DNA of 64,000 nucleotides. Source: Tragulus kanchil (Eukaryota; Chordata; Mammalia; Artiodactyla; Tragulidae). The position numbers and the translations under genes were made by a program. Under the pieces are notes generated by a model. That model did not search any database, was not told the origin of the DNA, and worked only from the letters and a program-made list of their open reading frames with translations. Positions 32,041-43,520 of this stretch are shown here, one piece after another. Each line of letters starts with the position of its first letter. Within the stretch, counting starts at the first letter, position 1. Location of the stretch: the NCBI GenBank assembly GCA_022376925.1, contig JAIOJX010000002.1:132008831-132072830 (forward strand). Reading direction: 5' to 3'.

Positions 32041-33192
32041 CATTCTAAGAACTTGTTGGGGCCAAGCCTGGTATTGGCTGCTTTTTTTAATTTTTTATTT
32101 ATTTAGGGGGGAAAGTCAGAGGGTGGGCAGTGTTCAGTTCTCCAGCTGTGATACTTTCTCGACCTCGCAAGGATTCCACAGGAGTGGCCGGAAGGCAGGA
32201 GGCTCAACTGAAAGCATTTCTGAGCCAGTGGTTCTTGAAGTTAGTGCGTATCAGCACCACTTGGAGGGCTTATTTAAACACAGCTTCCTGGGCTCACCCA
32301 CTGGTTCACTTTAGAAGGACTGTCATAGGGGCCCCCAAATTTGCACATGTGACAAGTTTTCAGGTGAAGCTGCTGCTGCTGCTCATGGTCCCAGGATCCT
32401 ACTTTCAAAGTGGTTTAGCAGGTCATGACTGAATGAAACCCTGGATAGACCTGCACTGGCTGCCGACCCACCTCCCCCACGTTCTAGCCATGTGATTTTG
32501 GTCAAGTCACTTCACCTCTCTTCCTCAGTTTCCTCATCTGTAAGATGAAGCTAATGGTGCCAAACTCCTGGGGCTCAGGTGAGGCTTCTTGGAGGAGGTG
32601 ATATCTGTCTAACCTGATACCCGAGCACAGATGGCTAAGGGACGGGTAGGGAACGCAGGCTAGGGCCTGTGCCAAACACATGGCACAGTCTGGGTGAGTC
32701 AGGGGAGTGGGGAACCCTTGTCCTCCAGGGAGCTGAGAGGAGTGCTGGGGCTGGAGCTTTGTAAGTGGTGCTGAAAAGCTGTGAATCTGTTCTGGGCTAC
32801 GTGTCTCAGGGAAGGCTAAGCAGAACACCAGGAATGGGCCTCGGGGATTGGATGGGCCTGATAGCAGTGCAGGTTACTTCTGTCCACATTCCATTGGCTC
32901 AAGTATAGTTTCATGGCCCCATCTAGATGCATCAAGGATTTGGGCAGGGGAGCGCAAAACTATGAGGCACAGCTGCCTCTGTGCCCCCCGACCAGTTCTC
33001 TCGCCTCTTCTCACCTTGCTCACTCTGCCCCACTTTGGTAGATGAGTGCATTTTGCAAATGCGGAAGCTGAGGGTCAGAGAAGTTAGGTAATTTGTACAA
33101 CGCGACTCAGCTGGTAGTGGCAGAGCCAGGACTTGAACCCAGATCTGTTCATTCTAAGAACTTGTTGGGGCCAAGCCTGGTATTGGCTGCTT

Positions 33193-33349
33193 TTTTTTTT
33201 TTTTAATATTTATTTTTATTTATTTATTTGGGTGTCCCAGGTCTTAGTTGCAGTATGTGGGATGTAGTTCCCTGACCAGGGATTGAACCCTGCTCTCTCA
33301 GCATTGGGAGTGTGAGGTCTTAGCTATTGGACCACCAGGAAAGTCCTCT
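33193..33349 (-). mobile_element. Short CHR-type SINE, antisense
   Basis: Poly-T and (TTTA)n, GTTCCCTGACCAGGGATTGA and TATTGGACCACCAGGAAAGT. The body is shorter than CHR-2. Confidence 0.75.
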
Positions 33350-34107
33350 ATTGGCTGCTTTTTGCAGGCTTCCCTATGATCCAAGCTTTCCCACACACTC
33401 AGCTGTGTCTCCTGGCTCTGTAACCCCTAGATGCCCTGTGATTGTTACCCTATAGTCCATTCCTCCATGCCTACAATGCCCAATATATCTGCATAAATTG
33501 CCCACTTTTCTCCAGTTACTCATTCGTTCATGCACCCTGCATTTGCAGGGAACCTAGTATGTGCTGGGCATTGTGCTCTGGGCTAGGAGCTAGAAGGACT
33601 GAGACACGGTCCCTTTTGTTCCAGACACTCACATGATCTGGCTACCAAGAGGCTGCATAAACACAGTGTTGCCCCGAGAAGTGAGACATGCTGTCTCTCT
33701 GGTCTGACCCGCCAAGAGTACAGAGTGTCCTAGGAACATGAGAAGGATTCCAGTGATTAAAAATTAAAATTCAAACCCTCTTGTGCATTTTGTTAGTTGA
33801 AGCTATACTTACAGGATTGTGCTTTCTATTCTAAAATGTGTATTTTTGATTTTTAAAACAATAAAGGAGCCTTTGCATCGTAACGGTTTTATATGCACGA
33901 AGCACAGCAACTGCAAGGATGTTTTTATGAGTCTTAGCAGAGTGAATGTTGATGTGTCTCCCTGGGTTCAGCTGTGGGTTGCTGCTCTCATTAGTGTGTA
34001 AGCTGATTTTGCTGTCCTTTTCTGGTATGTGTGGAGATGTGTTTTTAAAGGGGAGAGGAGCGAGGGCAGATGGGGAAGTCTCCTTGGAATCCCACCAGAG
34101 TCATTCT
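33350..34107. other. Single-copy intron sequence, nothing recognised
   Basis: It lies within EEF2K intron 1. No exon, RNA gene or clear mobile element is seen. Confidence 0.35.
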
Positions 34108-34243
34108 GGAGCAGAGTTTCTCAGCCTCAGCACTCTTGACAATTTGGCTGGGCGGTTCTTTGTGGTGGGGACATCCTGTGACAACCAAAGGTGTCTCCAG
34201 TTACTGTCAGGTGTCCCCTAAGGGGGAAAAATTGCCCCCCCCC
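34108..34243 (-). repeat. MER20-like hAT-Charlie fragment
   Basis: AGTTTCTCAGCCTCAGCACT, TCTTTGTGGTGGGGACATCC and GTGTCCCCTAAGGGGGAAAA followed by a C run match the MER20 pattern. Confidence 0.7.
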
Positions 34244-34636
34244 CAGTCTAGACTATATTTGTTTCCTGTTGCTACTGTAACAAATGATCACGGACTTAGT
34301 GACAACACAGATTCTTATGGTTCTGGAGGTGAGAAGTTCAAAAGCCAAGGTGTGGGCAGGGCCGTGTTCTGTCTGGAGGCTGTTAGGAAGATCTGTGTCC
34401 TTGCCATTTCCAGCCTCTACAGACCACCAGGATGGCTTGACTTATGGCCCGCTCCTCTGTCTTCAAGGCCAGCTGCTTTCCATCTTCAAGTTTTTCTCTG
34501 TGACCCCTGCTTTGTTTGTCACATCTCCTCCCCTGGCTCTGACCCTCCTGCTTCCTTTCTATAAGGACTCACTGGATAATCCGGGATGTTCTTTCATCTC
34601 AAGACCCTTAACTGAATCACACCTGCAAAGTTAATT

Positions 34637-36757
34637 TTGCCACACAAGGGAATACATTTACAGGCTTTGGAAATTAAGATGTGGACATCTTTGGGGAGGG
34701 GCATTAGTCTGCCCACCATATAGACTTGTTGGGTCTCTGGGTATAATGGAAATGCTTATGGAGGGCTTGGGAGGAAGGGGGTGACTTAGAGGGTGGCGAC
34801 TGGGGTGTGGTCAGGGCATAGTGGCAGCTGGTACCTTTGAGGGCTAGTTCTCTGTCAGGCACCACATGCCTGATCTCAGTAACAATTCCCAAGGTTAGAT
34901 GTCCCCTGTTTTACAGATGAAACCACCCAGAGAAGTCTTTCTGGAGGGAGTAAAAATTAGAACTGCATTTTGAAGGGAACAGGTGGGATTTGGCAGCAGC
35001 GGGGCGAGGCACTCCAAAAAGAGGGTCCTTCGGATATCAGGGTAAGGAAGGGAGAATTTGGTCATGAATGGTGACTGGTTCTTGGGTGGGACATCTGTCA
35101 ATCAGTCCTTTTACTCTGAGATTCTGACATGAACTGTGTAATTTCTTGAAATAGTTTTTTTTTTTTTCCCCCTCATGCCTCTTTTATTTATATTTATTTT
35201 CATCCATCTTTTTATTCTTTGGCAAGTGTGGGCCTCCCATTGCAGTGGCCTCTCTGACTGCAGAGTTGGCTCATAATTGGACATACCAATCCAGCCACTC
35301 CATGGCACATGGGATTTTCCCGGGCCAGGGATCGAACCAGTGCCCCTTGCGCTGCAAGGCAGACTCCTTACCCACTGGACCACCAGGGAAGCCCCTCTCT
35401 TAGCAAATTTTCAAGTACAGTCACCAGGCTGTACACTAGATCTCCAGGACTTCATTCATCTTGTAACTAAAACTTTATTCCCTTTGAGTTTATCTCCCCA
35501 TTTCCCCTCCTCACCCCCAGTCCCTGGCAACCACTGTTCTACTTTCTGCTTCTGTGAGTTTGGCTTTTTCAGACCCCATGTGTGATATCATACAATGTTT
35601 TTGTGTTTGGCTTGTTTCACTTAATATAATGTCTTCCAGGTTAGTCATGTTATTGCAAATGACAGGATTTCCTTCTTTTTAAAGACTGAATAATGTTGCC
35701 ACACAAGGGAATACATTTACAGGCTTTGGAAATTAAGATGTGGACATCTTTGGGAGGGCATTAGTCTGCCCACCATATAGACTTGTTGGGTCTCTGGGTA
35801 TAATGGAAATGCTTATGGAGGGCTTGGGAGGAAGGGGGTGACTTAGAGGGTGGCGACTGGGGTGTGGTCAGGGCATAGTGGCAGCTGGTACCTTTGAGGG
35901 CTAGTTCTCTGTCAGGCACCACATGCCTGATCTCAGTAACAATTCCCAAGGTTAGATGTCCCCTGTTTTACAGATGAAACCACCCAGAGAAGTCTTTCTG
36001 GAGGGAGTAAAAATTAGAACTGCATTTTGAAGGGAACAGGTGGGATTTGGCAGCAGCGGGGCGAGGCACTCCAAAAAGAGGGTCCTTCGGATATCAGGGT
36101 AAGGAAGGGAGAATTTGGTCATGAATGGTGACTGGTTCTTGGGTGGGACATCTGTCAATCAGTCCTTTTACTCTGAGATTCTGACATGAACTGTGTAATT
36201 TCTTGAAATAGTTTTTTTTTCTTTTTCCCCATCATGCCTCTTTTATTTATATTTATTTTCATCCATCTTTTTATTCTTTGGCAAGTGTGGGCCTCCCATT
36301 GCAGTGGCCTCTCTGACTGCAGAGTTGGCTCATAATTGGACATACCAATCCAGCCACTCCATGGCACATGGGATTTTCCCGGGCCAGGGATCGAACCAGT
36401 GCCCCTTGCGCTGCAAGGCAGACTCCTTACCCACTGGACCACCAGGGAAGCCCCTCTCTTAGCAAATTTTCAAGTACAGTCACCAGGCTGTACACTAGAT
36501 CTCCAGGACTTCATTCATCTTGTAACTAAAACTTTATTCCCTTTGAGTTTATCTCCCCATTTCCCCCTCCTCACCCCCAGTCCCTGGCAACCACTGTTCT
36601 ACTTTCTGCTTCTGTGAGTTTGGCTTTTTCAGACCCCATGTGTGATATCATACAATGTTTTTGTGTTTGGCTTGTTTCACTTAATATAATGTCTTCCAGG
36701 TTAGTCATGTTATTGCAAATGACAGGATTTCCTTCTTTTTAAAGACTGAATAATGTT
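34637..36757. repeat. Tandem duplication J (period about 1057-1060)
   Basis: 34637-35697 recurs at 35696-36757. The copies abut at a shared TTG. Differences sit in homopolymers (GGGGAGGGG against GGGAGGG at 34693/35752; the T/C runs at about 35155/36212). It overlaps duplication K, so about 90 bp (35607-35697, 36667-36757, 37832-37929) exist three times. Confidence 0.95.
35157..35393 (-). mobile_element. Variant CHR-2-related SINE, antisense (copy at 36212-36452)
   Basis: TATTTTCATCCATCTTTTTA, GGCCTCCCATTGCAGTGGCC, TTTTCCCGGGCCAGGGATCG and GACCACCAGGGAAGCCCC. The body is shorter than in most members because about 30 bases after GACTGCAGAG are missing. Confidence 0.85.
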
Positions 36758-37016
36758 CCATTGTGTACACATACATGAACTTGGGCAAGCTCTGAGAGAT
36801 AATGAGGGAAAGGGAGGCCTGGCTAGCTGCAGTCTGTGGAGTTGAAAACAGATGGACATAACTTAGCGACTGACAACAACAAATACATATACACATTTTC
36901 TTTATCCATTCATCTGTCACTTAGGTTGTTTCCATACCCTGGCTACTGTGAATAATGCTGTAGTGAACATGAGAATGCACCAAGTTTCTGGTTTGTTTGA
37001 GGTGTTTTTGCTATTT
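35394..37016 (-). mobile_element. L1M 3' region, antisense (duplicated, with Bov-A piece)
   Basis: CAAGTACAGTCACCAGGCTG, CCCTGGCAACCACTGTTCTA, GGCTTGTTTCACTTAATATA and ACTGAATAATGTTCCATTGT are the antisense L1M 3' UTR. A sense Bov-A2/BovB fragment (36776-36885, TGAACTTGGGCAAGCTCTGA onward) is inserted. The L1 stretch continues to a SINE at 37017. Confidence 0.75.
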
Positions 37017-38953
37017 AAAAAAAATTTTTTTCGCCTCTTTTCATTGATTTTCCATGCATTCATTTTCATCCATCTTTATTCTTTGGCCTGTGTGAGCCTC
37101 CCATTGTAGTGGCCTCTCCCTGTGCAGAGCACTGGCTCTGAGTGCATGAGCTTCAGAGCACTGGCTCATCATTGGACACACCGGTCTAGCCACCCCTTGG
37201 CATGTGGGATCTTCCTGGGCCAGGGATCGAACCAGTGCCCCTTGCCCTGCAAGGCGATCTCTTTACCCACTGGACCACCAGGGGAGGGAGCCCCCAAGTT
37301 TCTGTTTCTTGTTTGAAGAAAACTAAGGACTCAAGATAGAGCCCAAGACCTCCTTGGAACAAGCCAGGTGCAATCCATGGCATCCTGGTTCTGCTCAGTT
37401 TCGCTCCCCAGGGTGGCCCTGTCAAGAGGTGGGCAGTCATTTCTCTGCCTAGCATCTCCTGCCATTGCCTGAAGAGTCACATTGAGAGCTTAGCATGGTG
37501 CCTTGGATACCATAAGCTGTCCGCATGTGTTATTTGTCCGTCTTAGTTCAGGAAAAATTGTGCATTTTTGTAGCCAATGGGAGCAAAGGTCTCTTCTGCT
37601 TTCTTATCACCCATTTGCAGCACAAAATCTACATCTGTCTCCAGCGAGATGAACTCAGGAGAAACCCAGAGCTCTTTGGAATAAGACAGAGTTCCGAGAC
37701 AGAACTAGAGATTATCATACTAAGTGAAGTAGGTCAGACAGAAAAAGACAAATATGATAGGCAATCACTTCTATGTAGAATACCTTACCTTCCCCTCTCA
37801 GTCCTGGCAACATGTCAGTGATTTGCTTCCCTTGGCTTGTTTTTTTTTCACTTAATATAATGTCTTCCAGGTTAGTCATGTTATTGCAAATGACAGGATT
37901 TCCTTCTTTTTAAAGACTGAATAATGTTCCATTGTGTACACATACATGAACTTGGGCAAGCTCTGAGAGATAATGAGGGAAAGGGAGGCCTGGCTAGCTG
38001 CAGTCTGTGGAGTTGAAAACAGATGGACATAACTTAGCGACTGACAACAACAAATACATATACACATTTTCTTTATCCATTCATCTGTCACTTAGGTTGT
38101 TTCCATACCCTGGCTACTGTGAATAATGCTGTAGTGAACATGAGAATGCACCAAGTTTCTGGTTTGTTTGAGGTGTTTTTGCTATTTAAAAAAAATTTTT
38201 TTCGCCTCTTTTCATTGATTTTCCATGCATTCATTTTCATCCATCTTTATTCTTTGGCCTGTGTGAGCCTCCCATTGTAGTGGCCTCTCCCTGTGCAGAG
38301 CACTGGCTCTGAGTGCATGAGCTTCAGAGCACTGGCTCATCATTGGACACACCGGTCTAGCCACCCCTTGGCATGTGGGATCTTCCTGGGCCAGGGATCG
38401 AACCAGTGCCCCTTGCCCTGCAAGGCGATCTCTTTACCCACTGGACCACCAGGGGAGGGAGCCCCCAAGTTTCTGTTTCTTGTTTGAAGAAAACTAAGGA
38501 CTCAAGATAGAGCCCAAGACCTCCTTGGAACAAGCCAGGTGCAATCCATGGCATCCTGGTTCTGCTCAGTTTCGCTCCCCAGGGTGGCCCTGTCAAGAGG
38601 TGGGCAGTCATTTCTCTGCCTAGCATCTCCTGCCATTGCCTGAAGAGTCACATTGAGAGCTTAGCATGGTGCCTTGGATACCATAAGCTGTCCGCATGTG
38701 TTATTTGTCCGTCTTAGTTCAGGAAAAATTGTGCATTTTTGTAGCCAATGGGAGCAAAGGTCTCTTCTGCTTTCTTATCACCCATTTGCAGCACAAAATC
38801 TACATCTGTCTCCAGCGAGATGAACTCAGGAGAAACCCAGAGCTCTTTGGAATAAGACAGAGTTCCGAGACAGAACTAGAGATTATCATACTAAGTGAAG
38901 TAGGTCAGACAGAAAAAGACAAATATGATAGGCAATCACTTCTATGTAGAATA
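36667..38953. repeat. Tandem duplication K (period about 1165-1171)
   Basis: 36667-37782 recurs at 37832-38953. The T run of GGCTTGTTT is six bases longer at the start of copy 2. The 49-base linker 37783-37831 looks like a gapped, error-filled version of 36556-36640 (CCTTACCTTCCCCTCTCAGT, then CCTGGCAACATGTCAGTG against the L1 phrase CCCAGTCCCTGGCAACCACT). Confidence 0.95.
37017..37290 (-). mobile_element. Variant CHR-2-related SINE, antisense (copy at 38188-38461)
   Basis: TTCATTTTCATCCATCTTTA, GTAGTGGCCTCTCCCTGTGC, GGGATCTTCCTGGGCCAGGG and GGACCACCAGGGGAGGG. It is somewhat diverged from the young members (GGCATGTGGG in place of GGCACGTGGG). Confidence 0.8.
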
Positions 38954-39265
38954 TAAAAAGGTACAAATGAATTTATTTAAAAAATAGAAATAGACACACA
39001 GACATAGAACACATACTTAAGGTTACCAAAGGGGCAAGGGGAGGAAGGGATAAATTTGGGATTAAAAGGTACGTATTACTATACATAAACTAGATAAATA
39101 ACAAGGATTTGCTGTATAGCAAGGAACCTCTATTCAAAATCTTATAATAACCTACCATGGAAAAGAATCCAAAAAAAAAATATATGTATAACTGAATCAC
39201 TTTCCTGTGTACCTGATACTAACACGATATTGTAAATCAACTATACTAATAATAATTTTAAAAAT
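37676..39265 (+). mobile_element. Artiodactyl L1 3' end, sense (start duplicated)
   Basis: TTATCATACTAAGTGAAGTA, GGTCAGACAGAAAAAGACAA, then GGATTTGCTGTATAGCAAGG, AATCTTATAATAACCTACCA and GATATTGTAAATCAACTATA. Copy 1 is cut at 37782 by the duplication junction; the full run is 38850-39265. Confidence 0.75.
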
Positions 39266-39415
39266 CTAAAGGAAGCAGGAGAAGACCTACCAGTCCAGGG
39301 GTGAAGGAATGGGGAAGGGAAGTAACGAGGTGAAGTAGAGCTACAGTCTCATTTATCACACTAGAAAATCAGTAGATAAGGACCAAAATAGATAAATTAA
39401 GAAATAGCAGAGAGG

Positions 39416-39705
39416 ACTTCCCTAGTGGTCCAGTGATTAAGAATCCACCTGCCCATACAAGGGACACGGGTTTGATCCCTGGTCCAGGAAGATCCCACAT
39501 GCCACAGGGCAACAATCCTGTGTGCCACAGCTGCTGAGCTGGTGTGCCACAACTATTGAAGCCTCTGTGCCCCAGAACTTGTGCCCTCTAACAAGAGAAG
39601 CCACAGCAGTGAGAAGCCCACACACCACAACTAGAGAAAGCCCATGCACAGCAACGAAGACCCATTGAAGCCAAAAATAAATAATTAAAATTAAAAAAAA
39701 ATAGC
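39416..39705 (+). mobile_element. CHR-2-type SINE, sense, near full length (3' part copied at 40704-40802)
   Basis: GACTTCCCTAGTGGTCCAGT head, GGGTTTGATCCCTGGTCCAG, repeated GTGCCACAACTA-type motifs, then AGCAACGAAGACCCATTGAA and an A-rich tail. AAATAGCAGAG on both sides (about 39405 and 39700) is the target duplication. Confidence 0.9.
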
Positions 39706-41799
39706 AGAGAAAGTGCATTACTTAGAGATAGGGTAATATCTACCAAGAGTCACATCTAGAATAATTGGAAGTGGCTGCCCCTGGAGGTGGGAAGCCTGTG
39801 TACTGCTACAAATGTTGTTCACTAGAGTTGAGCAATACCCAACCTGTGTGGTCATACACAGTGGCCCTTGCAGGAAAGAGGTATTGTTTTTAACCCTGTG
39901 CTTTAATGTGTGTGTATGCTTAGTTGTCTCCAACGCTTTGGGACCCCATGAACTGTAACCCTCCAGGCTCCTCTGTCTATGAAATTTTCCAGGCAAGAAT
40001 ACTGGAGTGGGTTGCCATTTCCTACTCCAGTGGTTAAATAAAATTATGTATAAATAATATATAGTGACCCTCAGTCCTGGTTGGAATTTGGGCTTTTTGT
40101 ATTGCAGGTGACACAAAGCCTTTGTGTTCTTGGCCAGGCTGGCCCCCGCAGCTCCCAAAGGCAAGGGTTTTCTGTGTCCTGTAATTCAGAAGTCCAGGCA
40201 GGCAGTTTGGCGTCAAGCATGTTTGGATTCAGGATCGCAAATTATATCATCACTACTCGTTTTTCTCTGTCTCTTGTTCTCCTCTTTACCAAATGTCAGC
40301 TTCACCAGATGTCAACCACATGTTGTCTGGTGGCTTCAGCCCCTGCTCCAGGAAATGATCGATCTTCTCTTCTGGTCGTTCAAAGGAAAGCCCCAAGCTT
40401 ACCTGGGACGGGGCCAGAGTGGCTTGACTTGAGTCACATGCCCATATTTGAGTCGGTCACTGGGACCAGCTACCCCAGTGCTGTGATTGGCTTAGCAGGG
40501 CCATAATGACATACCCGTTACCTAGGGCTGAATCTCCAACCCCGATCACATGACCTGAGAGCTGCAGAGAGGCAGATCCTCAAACTGAAACAGGTGCATG
40601 ACATGAAGTGACCATAGGTCACGCGGTCCGCTGTGTGTCAGTCAAGGACTGATGAGTCCTGCCGTGCTGGGCATATGCTAGGGAGAACACTGGAAGCTCA
40701 GCATGAGAAGCCCACACACCACAACTAGAGAAAGCCCATGCACAGCAACGAAGACCCATTGAAGCCAAAAATAACTAACTAAAATTAAAAAACAATAGCA
40801 GAGAAAGTGCATTACTTAGAGATAGGGTAATATCTACCAAGAGTCACATCTAGAATAATTGGAAGTGGCTGCCCCTGGAGGTGGGAAGCCTGTGTACTGC
40901 TACAAATGTTGTTCACTAGAGTTGAGCAATACCCAACCTGTGTGGTCATACACAGTGGCCCTTGCAGGAAAGAGGTATTGTTTTTAACCCTGTGCTTTAA
41001 TGTGTGTGTATGCTTAGTTGTCTCCAACGCTTTGGGACCCCATGAACTGTAACCCTCCAGGCTCCTCTGTCTATGAAATTTTCCAGGCAAGAATACTGGA
41101 GTGGGTTGCCATTTCCTACTCCAGTGGTTAAATAAAATTATGTATAAATAATATATAGTGACCCTCAGTCCTGGTTGGAATTTGGGCTTTTTGTATTGCA
41201 GGTGACACAAAGCCTTTGTGTTCTTGGCCAGGCTGGCCCCCGCAGCTCCCAAAGGCAAGGGTTTTCTGTGTCCTGTAATTCAGAAGTCCAGGCAGGCAGT
41301 TTGGCGTCAAGCATGTTTGGATTCAGGATCGCAAATTATATCATCACTACTCGTTTTTCTCTGTCTCTTGTTCTCCTCTTTACCAAATGTCAGCTTCACC
41401 AGATGTCAACCACATGTTGTCTGGTGGCTTCAGCCCCTGCTCCAGGAAATGATCGATCTTCTCTTCTGGTCGTTCAAAGGAAAGCCCCAAGCTTACCTGG
41501 GACGGGGCCAGAGTGGCTTGACTTGAGTCACATGCCCATATTTGAGTCGGTCACTGGGACCAGCTACCCCAGTGCTGTGATTGGCTTAGCAGGGCCATAA
41601 TGACATACCCGTTACCTAGGGCTGAATCTCCAACCCCGATCACATGACCTGAGAGCTGCAGAGAGGCAGATCCTCAAACTGAAACAGGTGCATGACATGA
41701 AGTGACCATAGGTCACGCGGTCCGCTGTGTGTCAGTCAAGGACTGATGAGTCCTGCCGTGCTGGGCATATGCTAGGGAGAACACTGGAAGCTCAGCATG
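39610..41799. repeat. Tandem duplication L (period 1094)
   Basis: 39610-40705 recurs at 40704-41799. The copies abut through a shared TG and cut through the CHR-2 SINE. Differences cluster at the start of copy 2, in the A-rich tail. Confidence 0.95.
39906..40028 (-). mobile_element. Bov-tA fragment, antisense (copy at 41000-41122)
   Basis: TGCTTAGTTGTCTCCAACGC to GGGTTGCCATTTCCTACTCC; the tRNA head is missing. Confidence 0.75.
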
Positions 41800-43019
41800 T
41801 CCCAGGTTGGCTCTCGGCTACTGGCTCCCAGAAGCGGTGGGTGGAAGATTCCAGCTTATTCGTACCACAGGAAGTCAGCTTCTGGGAGTGAGGGGAGCCC
41901 CAGGGAGGGCCAGTGTCCCTGTGGCCTGGCCTGCAGGTCTTGACCTAAGCACTGCAATCATCATTTCCTCCCCTGAGGCTGCCATAGACGCCCTTTACAG
42001 CAGAACATAATGAGCAGTGGTTCCGTGGCCAGAGCCTAAGATAGCCTGTTCCCTGAGGATCCCTGAAGAAACTTGGCTTGGCTGCTAACCAGGCACCCAG
42101 GTCACCAGGCTGGCTGGGACCCAGGATTCAGCCCCGTTTATTGATGGTAATAAAAATGATGATGATAATTATAGTCTTAGTGCGTGCTGTATGCTAGCAC
42201 TGTCACGTTGGTGGGGTGGGTACAGCTTTGCATCCCAGGTTATAGCGACAAACCTGAGGCCAAGATGTAAAGTCTCACCCCACTGCTAAGTGACAGAGCT
42301 GGGGCTTGAACTCAGGCTGATGCAGAACTCAGCTTAGCTGCCTCTCCATAGAAGTGTTTTCCCAGAATGTGTCACCCACTGGGAAGAGAAGATGTGGATG
42401 CCTGAGTGAGGGCAGAGGGAAGCTTCTTGAGCGTCCTGATGTTTTGAGAACGAGGATTCTGCTCCTGGTCTCAGTCTCTCTGCTCACACAGAGGCCCTTT
42501 GCAGGCGGAACAAAACCCAGAGATTTCTAGGAGGCCTGGCGTTGGAACAGACCTTGTGGGGCTGTTATGGGCTAGTGAGGGTTCCTTGCTTGTTTAGGGG
42601 GAATCCAGCATTCTCCAGGGGCTCATCTTTATGGGCAGATGTGGAAGCAGCTACCAAGTTAGGACTCTGGACTGAGGCCACGGTTTGTCCAGGCTGACCT
42701 GCCTAGGCATCAGCTTATCATAAGAGATATGATAGGACTTTTTATGTCATGGAAGAGAAGGGGCTTGTGAACCAGATAGAATCAACAAGTTGTAGGGAAA
42801 TAAGAAAATTATAATATATGATATAACTTTAGGTAGCAAACTCTGAAGATTGTGAGCCTGGGATAAGAATATGCTGCTCCAGGCTCTCTCTGTTTCAACA
42901 CTCTGTCATCCTCAGCCCATGGCTTCCTTCTCATGAATAAGTTTAGCTGCTTGAGCTCCAGCCTGCTTTCTAGCCAGCAAAAAGGAGATAGAGCAGAACG
43001 TTCTACTCCCTCTCTTAAT
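41800..43019. other. Single-copy intron sequence with a MIR fragment
   Basis: No exon is recognised. A MIR fragment lies at about 42180-42330 (GCAGAACTCAGCTTAG, GGGGCTTGAACTCAGGCTGA). Confidence 0.45.
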
Positions 43020-43104
43020 TTTTACTTATTTATTTTTTAAACCTTTCATTTTGTATTGGGAGATAGCCAATTAACAATGTTGTGATAGTTTCTCTTGTTT
43101 TTTT

Positions 43105-43233
43105 TTCAATAATATGTATTACTTTATTGACTGTGCTGGGTCTTGGTTGCAGCCTGTGGGATCTAGTTCCCTGATCTAGGCCTCCTGCATTGGGAATGCA
43201 GATTCTTAGCCCCTGGGCCCCCAGGGAAATCTT
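43105..43233 (-). mobile_element. Short CHR-type SINE, antisense
   Basis: CTGGGTCTTGGTTGCAGCCT, GGATCTAGTTCCCTGATCTA and CCCTGGGCCCCCAGGGAAAT. Confidence 0.65.
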
Positions 43234-43234
43234 A

Positions 43235-43520
43235 CTGTATAGCACAGAGAGCTGTATTGAATATCCTGTGATAACATTATGAAAAAGAATTGCGATATAT
43301 AACTGAATCACTTTGCTGTACAGCAGAAATTAACACAACATTGTCAATCAAATATACTTGAATAAAATAAAATTGAAGCACCTTTCCCTCCTATGACTGA
43401 TTCATGTTGATGTTTGGCAGAAAATAACAATACTGTAAAGCAATTATTCTTCAATTAAAAGTTAATACCTTTAATTAAAATTAAAATAAATTTAATTAAA
43501 ATAAAAAAATAAATCCTTCC
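43235..43520 (+). mobile_element. L1 3' ends, sense (part copied at 44399-44601)
   Basis: ACTGTATAGCACAGAGAGCT, ACTGAATCACTTTGCTGTAC and CATTGTCAATCAAATATACT, then a second LINE tail (ACTGATTCATGTTGATGTTT, GTAAAGCAATTATTCTTCAA). Confidence 0.7.

Larger units (their letters stand above)
31003..33228. repeat. Tandem duplication I (period about 1107)
   Basis: 31003-32106 recurs at 32110-33228. Differences are more numerous than in other pairs. Examples: GGGAACATGAGCTTTGGGCC against GGGAACGCAGGCTAGGGCC (31546/32650), a 5-base or longer indel near 32018/33125, and shortened G and T runs. Copy 1 ends in a condensed version of the T/A-rich SINE tail at 33190-33230. Confidence 0.9.
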
